This document shows, one piece after another, positions 19,654-28,920 of a stretch of 64,000 nt of DNA. The stretch is from positions 124,001 through 188,000 of the forward strand of contig CBDCEG010000009.1 of the NCBI GenBank assembly GCA_965215775.1, in the 5' to 3' direction. Numbering within the stretch: position 1 is the stretch's first letter; every line of letters begins with the position of its first letter. The stretch comes from CBDCEG01 sp965215775. Lineage in GTDB: Bacteria; Pseudomonadota; Gammaproteobacteria; Cardiobacteriales; Ostreibacteriaceae. The notes under the pieces are model-generated. The model was given only the letters and a program-made list of their open reading frames with translations. It was not told the origin of the DNA and did not search any database. Made by a program: the position numbers and the translations under genes.

Positions 19654-21998
19654 TATCTATCAACAAAAGGAGGAGTATTGTCTACTTTTATTGAAGCATT
19701 AAAGCTTTTAGAAAAGACAATTTCAAAAATTTCATCTACTTGATTTACAGGGATTATTTTTATTTTATTTTTTATTTCATCAGTTATTTCTTCTAAGTCT
19801 TTTTCATTATCTTTCGGTATAAATGCTATTTCAATTTTCTCTCTCGCTGCTGCAAATAATTTTTCTTTCAATCCTCCAATTGCAAGCACTTCTCCTTGTA
19901 AATTAACCTCACCAGTCATTGCGATTTTATTATTCACAGGTTCGTCCATAATTGCAGAAATTAATGCAGTTGATAAAGCGCCACCTGCACTAGGTCCATC
20001 TTTTGGAGTTGCTGCTTCTGGCAAATGTATATGAAAATCATGTTCTGCAAAAAATTTGGAAGAAATACCTGTTTTATATGTATATCTTTTAGCAACAGTC
20101 ATAGCCGCCTCAATAGACTCTTTCATAACATCACCAAGCTTTCCTGTTGTGATAACTTTTCCTTTTCCTGGTAAAACAACAACTTCAATAGTAAGTAACT
20201 CACCACCAACAGAAGTCCATGCTAACCCATTAACCTGACCTGAACGAGTAATTTGAACAGCTTTGCTATGATGATATTTAGGAACCCCTAAATATTCTGC
20301 TACATTATTTTTACTAACTGATTCTTTTTCAATTTCCAAAAGAGATATTCTTGTAACGACTTTTCTACAAATTTTTGCGATTTCTCTATCAAGCTGACGA
20401 ACACCAGCTTCTCTAGTATAATTTTCAATAATATTTTCTATAGCTTTATCTGTAAAATTTATTTCAGAATCTTTCAAACCTACTTTTTCTATATTTTTGT
20501 TTATTAAATATTTTTTACCTATTTTTAGCTTTTCCTTTTCTGTGTATCCAGATATTTGAATAACCTCCATTCTATCAAGCAATGGTCCAGAAATATCTAA
20601 ACTATTAGCAGTTGCAACGAACATAACTTTGGACAAATCAATATCAACTTCCATATAATTATCATTAAATGCATTATTTTGCTCAGGGTCAAGGACCTCA
20701 AGCATTGCCGCAGAAGGATCTCCACGGTGATCTTTACCCATTTTATCAATTTCATCAAGTAAAAATAATGGATTATTAACTTTTGACTTTGTTATATTTT
20801 GAATAATTCTCCCAGGCATTGCCCCAATATAAGTTCTTCTATGCCCACGGATTTCAGATTCATCGCTTACACCACCCAAAGACATTCTTATATATTCTCT
20901 GTTAATTGCTTTTGCGATACTTTTGGCGATTGAAGTTTTGCCAACACCAGGAGGACCAACCAAACATAGAATAGAAGCTCCTGGTTTATCAGTTCTTTGC
21001 TGGACAGCAATGTATTCTATTATGCGTTTTTTAACATCTTCCAAGCCATAATGTGAGTCTTCTAGAATATCTTTTGCATTAGCTAATTCTAGGTTTACTT
21101 TAGAGCTTTTTGCCCAAGGATAAGCAATCATATTATCCAAATAATTTCTAAGGACTGTTGCTTCAGAAGACATTGAAGGCATTTTTCTTAATTTCTCAAC
21201 TTCTAGTAGACATTTCTTTTTTATTTTTTTAGGCATTTTTGCCTTTTTTACTTGTTTTTCAATTATTCCAAAATCACTTTTATTCTCATCAAGCTCTTCT
21301 AATTCTTTTTGAATAGCTTTTGCTTGTTCATTTAAATAATACTCTCTTTGATTTTTATCCATTTGTTTTTTTACTCTTTTTTGGATTTTTTTCTGAATTC
21401 CAAGAGAACCAACTTCATTTTCTAAAAGTGAAAAAAGGACTTCAAATCTTTCACTTGTTTTAATTGTAGTAAGAAGTTTAACTTTATCTTCCATTGGAAC
21501 TTGCAAATGTGCGCTAATTTCATCAATTAAATCAGAAATTGACTCTGTTTTTTCTAAAGATCCTACAATTTCTTGTGGGTGTTTTTTCTGACTTTCTAAA
21601 TATTTCGCAAATGATTTTAAAAGTAATTTCTTAGAAGATTCAACTTCCTCAATAGTTTTGAAATTAGAAATAGGTAAGTTTTTAACTTCACATTGAGTTA
21701 GATTATCACCGTAAAATGTTGTAACCTCAACTCTAGATACGCCTTCAACAAGCAATTTTATACTTGCGTCAGGTAGTTTTATCATTTGCACAATATTTGC
21801 CAAAACACCAATATTATGAACATCATTAACTGATGGTTTTTCTACTTTTGCATCTTTTTGCGTTAATAAAACAATTTGCACACCATTGTTTGTGGATTCC
21901 TCAATTAGTTCAATTGATTGATCTCTTCCAACAAAAAGTGGCATAACAGTTCCAGGGTAAACGATGATATCTCTAAGTGGTAAAATATTATATTTCAT
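19626..21998 (-). CDS. lon: ATP-dependent protease Lon, C-terminal tail replaced by IS30 end
   Basis: AAA+ serine protease that degrades misfolded and regulatory proteins. N-terminal substrate domain from residue 1 (LPLRDIIVYPGTVMPLFVGR), Walker A GPPGVGKTS, Walker B FLLDEIDKM, and proteolytic Ser in PKDGPSAGGA with the Lys of GGLKEKL. The final eight residues (LVSKSKCN) and the stop are encoded by the inverted repeat of IS30 copy 1. Joining the flanks across one TAT restores an original end of DRY-KLSNSNEITKN and stop at about 18545. The lost part lies beyond the protease fold, so activity is probably kept (inference). Confidence 0.96.
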   Translation of the reverse strand: MKYNILPLRDIIVYPGTVMPLFVGRDQSIELIEESTNNGVQIVLLTQKDAKVEKPSVNDVHNIGVLANIVQMIKLPDASIKLLVEGVSRVEVTTFYGDNLTQCEVKNLPISNFKTIEEVESSKKLLLKSFAKYLESQKKHPQEIVGSLEKTESISDLIDEISAHLQVPMEDKVKLLTTIKTSERFEVLFSLLENEVGSLGIQKKIQKRVKKQMDKNQREYYLNEQAKAIQKELEELDENKSDFGIIEKQVKKAKMPKKIKKKCLLEVEKLRKMPSMSSEATVLRNYLDNMIAYPWAKSSKVNLELANAKDILEDSHYGLEDVKKRIIEYIAVQQRTDKPGASILCLVGPPGVGKTSIAKSIAKAINREYIRMSLGGVSDESEIRGHRRTYIGAMPGRIIQNITKSKVNNPLFLLDEIDKMGKDHRGDPSAAMLEVLDPEQNNAFNDNYMEVDIDLSKVMFVATANSLDISGPLLDRMEVIQISGYTEKEKLKIGKKYLINKNIEKVGLKDSEINFTDKAIENIIENYTREAGVRQLDREIAKICRKVVTRISLLEIEKESVSKNNVAEYLGVPKYHHSKAVQITRSGQVNGLAWTSVGGELLTIEVVVLPGKGKVITTGKLGDVMKESIEAAMTVAKRYTYKTGISSKFFAEHDFHIHLPEAATPKDGPSAGGALSTALISAIMDEPVNNKIAMTGEVNLQGEVLAIGGLKEKLFAAAREKIEIAFIPKDNEKDLEEITDEIKNKIKIIPVNQVDEIFEIVFSKSFNASIKVDNTPPFVDRYLVSKSKCN

Positions 21999-22108
21999 AA
22001 TTAAACTCTTTAAAATTTTTAATAGAGTTAATTATTGGGGTTAATTTAAAAAAAATCAATTTCGATTTAGTTAGATTTAATTTAGGGTTGATTTAAAGTT
22101 GAGTGAAA

Positions 22109-22546
22109 TTAAGTTCTTTTCTTTTTAAAAAAACTTTTCAGTAAATTAATATAACTAGTATTTTCAATAAAATCTGTGCTGAAAAAATGATTTAAATTAT
22201 TACCTTTATTATTTTTTGCCGCAAAAACAACTCTACTAACTCTAGCATTAGAAATTGCTGCAAAGCACATTGGACAAGGCTCCAAGCTCACATACATAGT
22301 TGTATTTATCAAACGATAATTATTTAGTTTTTTCCCTGCTTTTCGTAAAACCATAATTTCAGCGTGAGCAGTTGGATCATTATTTTTAATTGGTTTATTG
22401 TATGATTTTGCAATAATTTTATTATTTTCACAAATTAGAACTGCACCAACTGGAACTTCTCCTTTTTTTTGGGCTTTTTTTGCTTGTTTTATAGATAACT
22501 CTAAAAAAAATTTATCGGCTTCTATTTGTGAACTAAACTTTTGCAT
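22109..22546 (-). CDS. tadA: tRNA-specific adenosine deaminase TadA
   Basis: Converts A34 to inosine in tRNA-Arg(ACG). Zinc-binding motifs HAEIMVLRKAG (catalytic Glu) and SLEPCPMCFAAI are present; VPVGAVLI precedes them. 145 aa is slightly short but complete. It is 11 bases downstream of avtA on the same strand. Confidence 0.92.
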   Translation of the reverse strand: MQKFSSQIEADKFFLELSIKQAKKAQKKGEVPVGAVLICENNKIIAKSYNKPIKNNDPTAHAEIMVLRKAGKKLNNYRLINTTMYVSLEPCPMCFAAISNARVSRVVFAAKNNKGNNLNHFFSTDFIENTSYINLLKSFFKKKRT

Positions 22547-22557
22547 TATTTTTGTTT

Positions 22558-23826
22558 TTACTTATCATTATCATAAGCTTTACGCACAAACTTACCAATT
22601 GTAGCAATACCTTTTTTAAGGATTTCTTCATCTTGAGAATAAGTTATTCTAATACATTGTTTGCTATGTGGATATTCTTCCAAACTTTCAATTCCAGGGA
22701 AAAAATATTCTCCAGCAATAACCAGCGTTCCATCTTGTTTTAACTGTTCATAAAGCTCTTTTGTTGGAATTGGTAAGTCTTGAAACCAAATCCACAAAAA
22801 TATCGCACCCTCAGGTTTATGAATTAAAACAGGATAATTCTCAAATTCTTTTTTGATTAAATCAATCGCAAATAAAACTTTTTCTTGATAGTAAACTGGA
22901 ATTACCTTGTTTGATAGATAACTCATATCACCATTTTTAATCATTGGAGTAGCAATAGCAGCCCCCATTCTTGTAGGCGAAAGGTTTACAATTGCATTCA
23001 AAGATGAAACAGCTTTTATAACTTTTTTATCAGCAATAATTATTCCAGTTCTAAGCCCTGGCATTCCAATTTTGGATAAACTCATACAAAGAATTGTGTT
23101 TTTTGTATATTTTAAATTAGCTTTCTCAAATAAAATATTAGGAAAAGGAATTCCGTAAGCATTATCAATTATCAAAGGTATTCCTGCTTTCTCTGCCAAA
23201 ATTTCAAGTTTATCAATCTCTTCATCAGTCAAAACATTTCCAGTTGGATTTGTTGGGCGAGAACAACATATAGCACCAATATTCTCATCAACTTTTATTG
23301 CATCAAAATCTACTCTATATTTAAAAAAGCCATCTTCACCTTTATATTTAACCTTTTCAATAATTGGTTTGTTAGCTATAAAATGTGATCCTTCGGTATG
23401 AACATCTGAATAACCAATATACTCAGGAGCTAAAGGTAATAATATTTTTTTATCAATTCCATCAGAAAATTTACCAGCAAAAAGATTAAATAAATAGAAA
23501 AAAGCATTTTGAGAGCCATTTGTTAAAGCAATATTTTCAAAAGAAATATTCCAATCGTAGTTTTCATTATAAAACTTAACTAAAGTATCAATAAACTCTT
23601 TATCTCCTTGTGGGGTGCAATAATTACCAATACTTTCTAGCAAACTATCACCTAAATTATCAAGAGTTTTTTTGAACTTTTCATTTACCTCTGGAATATT
23701 CGCTGGATTTCCACCACCTAACATATTAATAGGCTCATCACTTGCAAGTGCTTGTCCCAAATCATCCATTAGTTGTAATATTCCACTTTTTTGAGTAAAT
23801 TTTTCTCCAAATTTTGATAATTTCAT
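22558..23826 (-). CDS. avtA: Valine-pyruvate aminotransferase AvtA
   Basis: PLP-dependent fold-type I aminotransferase that exchanges amino groups between valine and alanine/pyruvate. The family start (FGEKFTQKSGILQLMDDL, then MLGGGNPANIPEV) is diagnostic for AvtA. The PLP lysine is in CMSLSKIGMPGLRTG (about 240) and the substrate-carboxylate Arg in IRITYS near the C-terminus. 422 aa is normal. Confidence 0.92.
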   Translation of the reverse strand: MKLSKFGEKFTQKSGILQLMDDLGQALASDEPINMLGGGNPANIPEVNEKFKKTLDNLGDSLLESIGNYCTPQGDKEFIDTLVKFYNENYDWNISFENIALTNGSQNAFFYLFNLFAGKFSDGIDKKILLPLAPEYIGYSDVHTEGSHFIANKPIIEKVKYKGEDGFFKYRVDFDAIKVDENIGAICCSRPTNPTGNVLTDEEIDKLEILAEKAGIPLIIDNAYGIPFPNILFEKANLKYTKNTILCMSLSKIGMPGLRTGIIIADKKVIKAVSSLNAIVNLSPTRMGAAIATPMIKNGDMSYLSNKVIPVYYQEKVLFAIDLIKKEFENYPVLIHKPEGAIFLWIWFQDLPIPTKELYEQLKQDGTLVIAGEYFFPGIESLEEYPHSKQCIRITYSQDEEILKKGIATIGKFVRKAYDNDK

Positions 23827-23921
23827 TTTGCTTTTGTTTTTTAGTTTTAAGTAATTTAAAATCCTAACAAATTGTAAGCTTTATTCCAAGTTTTATAATG
23901 CTTTTTCCAAGTAAAATTCTC

Positions 23922-23957
23922 AAAAAAAAAGGGTAGCTAATAAAAGCTACCCTTTTT
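23922..23957 (-). terminator. Terminator of the autotransporter gene
   Basis: Stem GGGTAGCT (23931-23938) with AGCTACCC (23945-23952), extended by A-T pairs. On the minus strand it ends in a U-run, as expected downstream of the autotransporter. Confidence 0.88.
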
Positions 23958-24048
23958 ATTTGCTTGGATTATCTAAACTCCAAGTATTGGTTTTTGTTAG
24001 TTTCTAATTTAACTTAGAAACTAACTTTAAAACCAACTCTAAATAAGC

Positions 24049-27000
24049 TTAGAAACCAATTCTTACTCCTAAATAAACGCTTGTGTCTTCGTAGTCATCA
24101 AAGTTGTTTTTATGGCTTAATTCTCCATAAACTTGAGCACTTTTTGAAAGCTCAGCGCTAAATCCTAACTTAACTTCTCCCAAAGTTTTACCGTTATCAT
24201 TTCCTTTAATTCCTTTAATGTTTCCATAAGTAAATTCTGGAGTATCACTAAATTCTTTAACTGCACCTAAGTAAGCGTAAGGTTTGAACTCGCCTTTGCT
24301 TGTCTTAATTGTAGTTTCTGCACGAACTCCCAAACGACCAGTTATAAATGTTTGATTATCAAATTTAGAATCAGCTGTTGAAACTCCGTTTCCTTTGATA
24401 TTATCAACACTTACTCTAGTTGCTGTAACTTGAGCTTGTGGTTCAATAATGAATTTATCAGTTACCTTGAAGCTATGACCCACTTCAACTGAAGCCGATA
24501 TTGAGCTTGCATCTGTTGGGCTTGATAAATCTGCAGTATGAATATTGAAATCATAAGCACTGTATTTTGTTGTGAAATCAAGGTAAGTTCCGCCTGCGTG
24601 GAAGAATGTTGCATAAGCTCCCAAGCTATAAGATTTATGGTTTACTTCAGCTTTATCAGCTAGATATTTATCACTTCTACCTGTTGTTGTTTCACCCAAA
24701 TTATGTGCTACAAATCCACCAGCATAACCTTTCCAATTTGCACTTAGATTAAAATCAGTGTCAGCACCAATTGTGAAGCCAGTTGTTGAAGTTGTCATTT
24801 TATAATTTGAACCTTGCTTAAATTCAGAACGACTATTATTAAATCTTCCCCAAGCATTCCAACCTTGTTTATCATAGTCTGTTGCCGCATAACCTTCTGA
24901 ATTATTTCTTAATTCACCAAGTCTTGTATGAAGCGTTTCCATTTCATGATTTGAAACTTGACTAACAATATTTGATAAATTCGCATACGCTGGAATTTCT
25001 GCAATCACTTCTAACTTTGGCTTAGCCGTTGGCGTTACCGTTGGAGTTGCTGGCGTCGGCGTCGGCGTCGGTGATGGTGATACTGGTGTTGACGGCGATG
25101 GTGATACAGGTATTGATGGTGATGGTGATACAGGTATTGATGGTGATGGTGATACTGGTATCGACGGCGATGGTGATACAGGTATTGACGGAGTTGGCAT
25201 CGCTGGTCTTTTATCCGTTCCTTTATCTTTATCCGCTGTTGTTGTTAATGCCCAACCTTCATCTTTACCTTTGATATCCCAAACAAATGGTGAACCAGCA
25301 AATTTATTTGAAGCTAGTGTATAACTATCATCTCCTCTATTTTTATCAGTTGTTGTTGCCACCAAAAGAATGTCTTTAGATGCAGCTTCTGCTGCTTCAT
25401 CAAGTCCTACTTTACTATTTGAATTCTTATCAAAAGTTCTTGTTGTAACATCATTGATATCAATCACACCATCAGTTGCTGTTAAATCTCCTGTTACTGT
25501 AATCATATCTGATTTATAAGTACCAAAGTCAACATCAAATTTGTAAGTTCCTTTACCTGATAAGTTACCATTTACAGTTAAATTATCACCAACTTTTCCA
25601 TCTTCAAAATCAAAAGTCCCTTTGTTATCAACATTTGCATCAATTACATAAACACCTGCACCGTTTCCAGTCATAGTTATTGTTGAAGTTTCATCAATGA
25701 AATAATTATCAAATTTTGGTGAAGTGTAACTATCTTCAAAATCTACAACAGTATTTTGAACTAATCCGAAATCTTCAAAACTAATAAAGTTAGACGCTAA
25801 ATCAACTGCTTTACCTTGGTATTCAGCAACATTAAATCTATCATGTCCTTCGCCACCATCAACATCATTTGCGATTGTATTTCCATTGCCAAAGTAGTTT
25901 ACCGTATCATCACCAACAGACATATCTATCTTTCCTGTTACTGTTGCTTTTTTTAGGTTTAAAGTATCGTTACCACCTGAAATAATTTTGCCAGCACCAT
26001 ACTCTCCATATATATTTCTAGCAACTGAGTCTTCAATATTTATTATATCATCTCCAGCTATATTATCAGTTCCTGCTGAAAAATAATCAGAAAAAACATC
26101 ACTTACTACTGAAGAGTTTTTCACAGTAATTTTTGAACCACCTGATTTATTTTTATTTGATGATAAATGGAAATAATTACCGAATAAAGCAGAGTTTACT
26201 TTTGACTTATCAATTGTAATTGTATTTTTTGCAGAGGTCGTATCTGTTACACCAGACAGAAAAGTTCCATAAAAAGTTCCAATTGTTGAGCCACTAGTAA
26301 GCTTTATTATATTCTCACCACCTATATTTTTAGAACCCCCATTGAAATCACTACCTACAAGTCTCCCAATACTTGAGTTTTTTACAGTAATTGTATTTTT
26401 TCCCTCTTTATTTCCACCAGTTGTTGAATGAAAATGGAACCAGCTACCAAAAAGTTCTCTTTTAATAGTAGAGTTCTCGATTGTTATTGTATTATCACCT
26501 GAGTTTGAGTCACTATTGTTAATAAAATAGCTTCCATAAACTAAACCAACAGTTGAGTCTTTTACTGAAATATTTGACCCTTCAGATTTATTATTAGACC
26601 CTGCTCCAAAAAATGTTCCGTATAAGCCTTTGCTAATTTTAGAGCCATTAGATATATTAATATTATTAATTATTGACTCATTATCACCTCCTCTCTGAAA
26701 GAAAGCACCATAAACATCCCTAGTTTTTGATTTATTTAGTGTTACTTTAGCACTACCTGATCTATTTGATGAGCTATTGGCCCCTGTAAATTCATTACCA
26801 ACAATAACAATTTGTGACTCAGAGTCATCAAGATTAATCGTTGTATTTCCACCTATACTCTTTGTGGTATTAACATACTGCCCACCTTTTAAGCGAGTAA
26901 CATAAGAACGATTAAGTATATTTAAAGTGCTATTTCCTCCTATATTTTTATCACCTGTAAAATTACCACCCAATGTTAACTTAGCTTTAGAGTTATTAAA

Positions 27001-27453
27001 AGTGATAATGTCATCAGCACCTTGATTGTTGTCTCCTCCTATAAAGTAATCACCCGAGAAAGTTACCGTTAAAGATGAATCTTTTAAATTTATAGTATCG
27101 CTTCCTGCTTTGTTATTACTACCAGTAAAAAAATCCCCATAAATATACCTACTTACAGAGCCATTAGTAAAGTTGATAGTGTCATCAGATGCTGTTTTAT
27201 TACCCCCCAAAAGATAATCACCCATAATATCAACCTTGACATTAGCTCCATCAAAAGTAACGGTATCTTCTGCTGTAGTATTGGCTGGATCTAAGTAAAC
27301 ATGAGTTCCTAAAGCACCTGTGCAAACTACAGGGGCTGCGGTGGTTCCATCGGCTCCTGCTGTTAATGCTGGAGTGCAGTCTGCATAAGCTTGAGCAGAT
27401 AAAATTGTTGATATCGCTGTTACGATAAGTTTTTGTTTAAAAGTTAGTTTCAT
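24049..27453 (-). CDS. Autotransporter (type Va) with repetitive beta-solenoid passenger
   Basis: Secreted or surface-exposed 1134-aa protein. Signal peptide 1-24 (ILSAQAYA end). The passenger (about 60-500) holds about a dozen imperfect repeats of 35-40 residues built on G-x-D-x-I-x-I/L-x-x-S followed by YGxYFxxGxxN, suggesting a parallel beta helix. A proline-rich linker of SIPVSPSP units (about 755-800) precedes a C-terminal 12-strand autotransporter barrel of about 270 residues that ends in YLGVRIGF with the aromatic last residue. Ligand or activity cannot be read from sequence. A GAGG site precedes the ATG, and IS30 copy 2 begins about 25 bases upstream, so its original promoter has been displaced. 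Confidence 0.88.
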   Translation of the reverse strand: MKLTFKQKLIVTAISTILSAQAYADCTPALTAGADGTTAAPVVCTGALGTHVYLDPANTTAEDTVTFDGANVKVDIMGDYLLGGNKTASDDTINFTNGSVSRYIYGDFFTGSNNKAGSDTINLKDSSLTVTFSGDYFIGGDNNQGADDIITFNNSKAKLTLGGNFTGDKNIGGNSTLNILNRSYVTRLKGGQYVNTTKSIGGNTTINLDDSESQIVIVGNEFTGANSSSNRSGSAKVTLNKSKTRDVYGAFFQRGGDNESIINNINISNGSKISKGLYGTFFGAGSNNKSEGSNISVKDSTVGLVYGSYFINNSDSNSGDNTITIENSTIKRELFGSWFHFHSTTGGNKEGKNTITVKNSSIGRLVGSDFNGGSKNIGGENIIKLTSGSTIGTFYGTFLSGVTDTTSAKNTITIDKSKVNSALFGNYFHLSSNKNKSGGSKITVKNSSVVSDVFSDYFSAGTDNIAGDDIINIEDSVARNIYGEYGAGKIISGGNDTLNLKKATVTGKIDMSVGDDTVNYFGNGNTIANDVDGGEGHDRFNVAEYQGKAVDLASNFISFEDFGLVQNTVVDFEDSYTSPKFDNYFIDETSTITMTGNGAGVYVIDANVDNKGTFDFEDGKVGDNLTVNGNLSGKGTYKFDVDFGTYKSDMITVTGDLTATDGVIDINDVTTRTFDKNSNSKVGLDEAAEAASKDILLVATTTDKNRGDDSYTLASNKFAGSPFVWDIKGKDEGWALTTTADKDKGTDKRPAMPTPSIPVSPSPSIPVSPSPSIPVSPSPSIPVSPSPSTPVSPSPTPTPTPATPTVTPTAKPKLEVIAEIPAYANLSNIVSQVSNHEMETLHTRLGELRNNSEGYAATDYDKQGWNAWGRFNNSRSEFKQGSNYKMTTSTTGFTIGADTDFNLSANWKGYAGGFVAHNLGETTTGRSDKYLADKAEVNHKSYSLGAYATFFHAGGTYLDFTTKYSAYDFNIHTADLSSPTDASSISASVEVGHSFKVTDKFIIEPQAQVTATRVSVDNIKGNGVSTADSKFDNQTFITGRLGVRAETTIKTSKGEFKPYAYLGAVKEFSDTPEFTYGNIKGIKGNDNGKTLGEVKLGFSAELSKSAQVYGELSHKNNFDDYEDTSVYLGVRIGF
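25065..25200 (-). repeat. 24-bp tandem repeat encoding the SIPVSPSP linker
   Basis: About five imperfect 24-bp units (GGTGATGGTGATACAGGTAT core) encode a Pro/Ser-rich stalk between passenger and barrel. The unit is a multiple of three, so copy changes would lengthen or shorten the stalk without frameshift. Confidence 0.85.
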
Positions 27454-27478
27454 TTTTATTCCTCTTTTATTATTGTTT

Positions 27479-28575
27479 GCTAGATTCTACCTACAAGTGC
27501 AACTTTTCAAGTTCAGCTTGAAAGACTTCATTTGGGGTTTTAAATCCTAGTCGTTTTCGTGGTCTATTATTAATAAGTTCTACAAAATAAGCAAGGTCTT
27601 CATCAGAAACATTATTAAAATCAGTGCCTTTGGGGATAAATTCTCGGAGCAAACCGTTGGTATTTTCATTAGTTCCTCTTTCCCAAGGTGAGTAAGCGTG
27701 TGCAAAATAAACATTCATTTTTACTTGTTTTTCAATCTCTTGGTGTAAAGAAAACTCTTTGCCATTATCGTATGTCATGCTTATTCGTAACTCATTTGGT
27801 AAGTCCTTGAAATCTTTAACTGTAGCTTCTAAAATAGCTTTTGCGGTTGATTTTTTCACTTTGGAAGCTATTAATTTACCACTTTTTCTTTCAACATTTG
27901 TAACTATCGCGCCTTGGTGATTTTTACCGACAATTGTGTCTCCTTCCCAATGTCCAACTTCTTCTCTAAGCTCAATATTTTGCGGTCTTTCATCAATCAT
28001 TCTACGATCTTTTATTTGATATTTTTCTTTTCTATCATGTTGATATTTCTTACCTTTTCTTCTAAAATACATCTTAACTAATTTTGGGTGATACTTATAA
28101 ACAAATTGATAAATAGTCTCGTGGCAAATCGATTCTTGCGCCTCCTCTCGCCACTTTCCAGAAATTTGTTCTGGCGACCAATGTTGCTCTATTTTTATCA
28201 AAATATATTTCTCTAAAATACTATCAGGTAATATCCTAACATGCTTATTTGCAATAGATTTCCTCTTGGAAACTTTCTCCCATGCCTCTTCACCAACAAA
28301 GGTTTCTGCGTTTTTATTATTTTTTATGCAGCGGTATATTGTAGTCTTATTTTTGCCTAGTTTTATCGCTATTTCACAAGGATTATAATTCTCCTCAAGC
28401 AATGTTTCAATTTTTGTCATATCAGTTCTGGTTAATTGTGTGTATTTTTTCATAATGTTATTATCTTAGTTAATAAAAATAAAAATAACTAGTTCCAAAT
28501 TAAAACCTAAAAATAACTAGTTCCAAATTAAAACCTAAAAATAAAATTTAGTTGCACTTCGGTTTAGAAACCAGG
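27479..28575 (-). mobile_element. IS30-family insertion sequence, copy 2 (1097 bp)
   Basis: Same element as the copies at 18.6 and 52.3 kb, flanked by TTT (27476-27478 and 28576-28578). It is 28 bp longer because a segment containing CTAGTTCCAAATTAAAACCT near 28483-28540 is tandemly duplicated between transposase start and right end. It separates a truncated CpxR-like gene from the autotransporter. The TTT match may be chance in such AT-rich DNA. Confidence 0.92.
27491..28453 (-). CDS. IS30 family transposase, copy 2
   Basis: 320-residue intact DDE transposase, same domains and catalytic motifs as the other copies (GDTIVGKNHQG, MTYDNGKEF, RGTNENTNGLL). Transcription runs toward the autotransporter 25 bases past the element, so read-through from the element could drive that gene (inference). 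Confidence 0.95.
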   Translation of the reverse strand: MKKYTQLTRTDMTKIETLLEENYNPCEIAIKLGKNKTTIYRCIKNNKNAETFVGEEAWEKVSKRKSIANKHVRILPDSILEKYILIKIEQHWSPEQISGKWREEAQESICHETIYQFVYKYHPKLVKMYFRRKGKKYQHDRKEKYQIKDRRMIDERPQNIELREEVGHWEGDTIVGKNHQGAIVTNVERKSGKLIASKVKKSTAKAILEATVKDFKDLPNELRISMTYDNGKEFSLHQEIEKQVKMNVYFAHAYSPWERGTNENTNGLLREFIPKGTDFNNVSDEDLAYFVELINNRPRKRLGFKTPNEVFQAELEKLHL

Positions 28576-28779
28576 TTTTAATCTTCGTAAAACCTCTAAA
28601 CCATCAAGCTTTGGCATCATAATATCTAAAACTAAAAGCTCAAAATCTCCAGAATTTGCTAAGCTTAGCCCTTGCGCACCATCATTTGCAATAGTTACAT
28701 TTAAATTATGTGAGCTTAAATACTCACTTAGTAATTTTGTAAACTCTATATCATCATCGGTTATTAATATTTTTTTCAT
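28564..28779 (-). pseudogene. cpxR: Truncated CpxR-like response regulator (receiver domain fragment)
   Basis: Only the first 68 or so residues of an OmpR-family receiver remain: MKKILITDDDIEFTKLL with the acidic pocket, then VLDIMMPKLDGLEVLRRLK with the phospho-acceptor Asp. The frame then enters the IS30 right repeat and stops after PGF. The second half of the receiver, the winged-helix DNA-binding domain and any sensor kinase are absent on the other side of the element. The CpxR identity is inferred from the divergent CpxP/Spy-like gene and the operator-like repeats between them. Confidence 0.75.
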
Positions 28780-28819
28780 AGCTCTATTTTAGTTTAAAAA
28801 AACAAATTTAAAAAATATT

Positions 28820-28844
28820 GTTACACTTTGTTACCTTTCGTTAC
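28820..28844 (-). promoter_or_regulatory. Triple GTTAC repeat, CpxR-box-like operator
   Basis: GTTAC occurs at 28820-28824, 28830-28834 and 28840-28844, exactly 10 bp apart. On the minus strand it reads GTAAC-N5-GTAAC-N5-GTAAC, close to the CpxR consensus GTAAA-N5-GTAAA. It lies between the truncated regulator and the Spy/CpxP-like gene, where an autoregulated divergent operator would be expected. Confidence 0.6.
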
Positions 28845-28920
28845 TTTTATAAAATGCAAAACTAAGTATTATTAGTTGTGTCAAAAGACATTAATTTTAA
28901 AAACTAATAAAGAGGAAAAA

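Noticed and set aside
25029..25274. 81-codon plus-strand frame across the autotransporter linker
   Set aside because: Produced by the 24-bp repeat on the opposite strand; repetitive MVIQVLMV product has no support.
28876..28920. Earlier start for the CpxP/Spy-like gene adding 15 residues
   Set aside because: It would place charged residues before the signal peptide and lacks a ribosome site, while AGAGGA precedes the later ATG.
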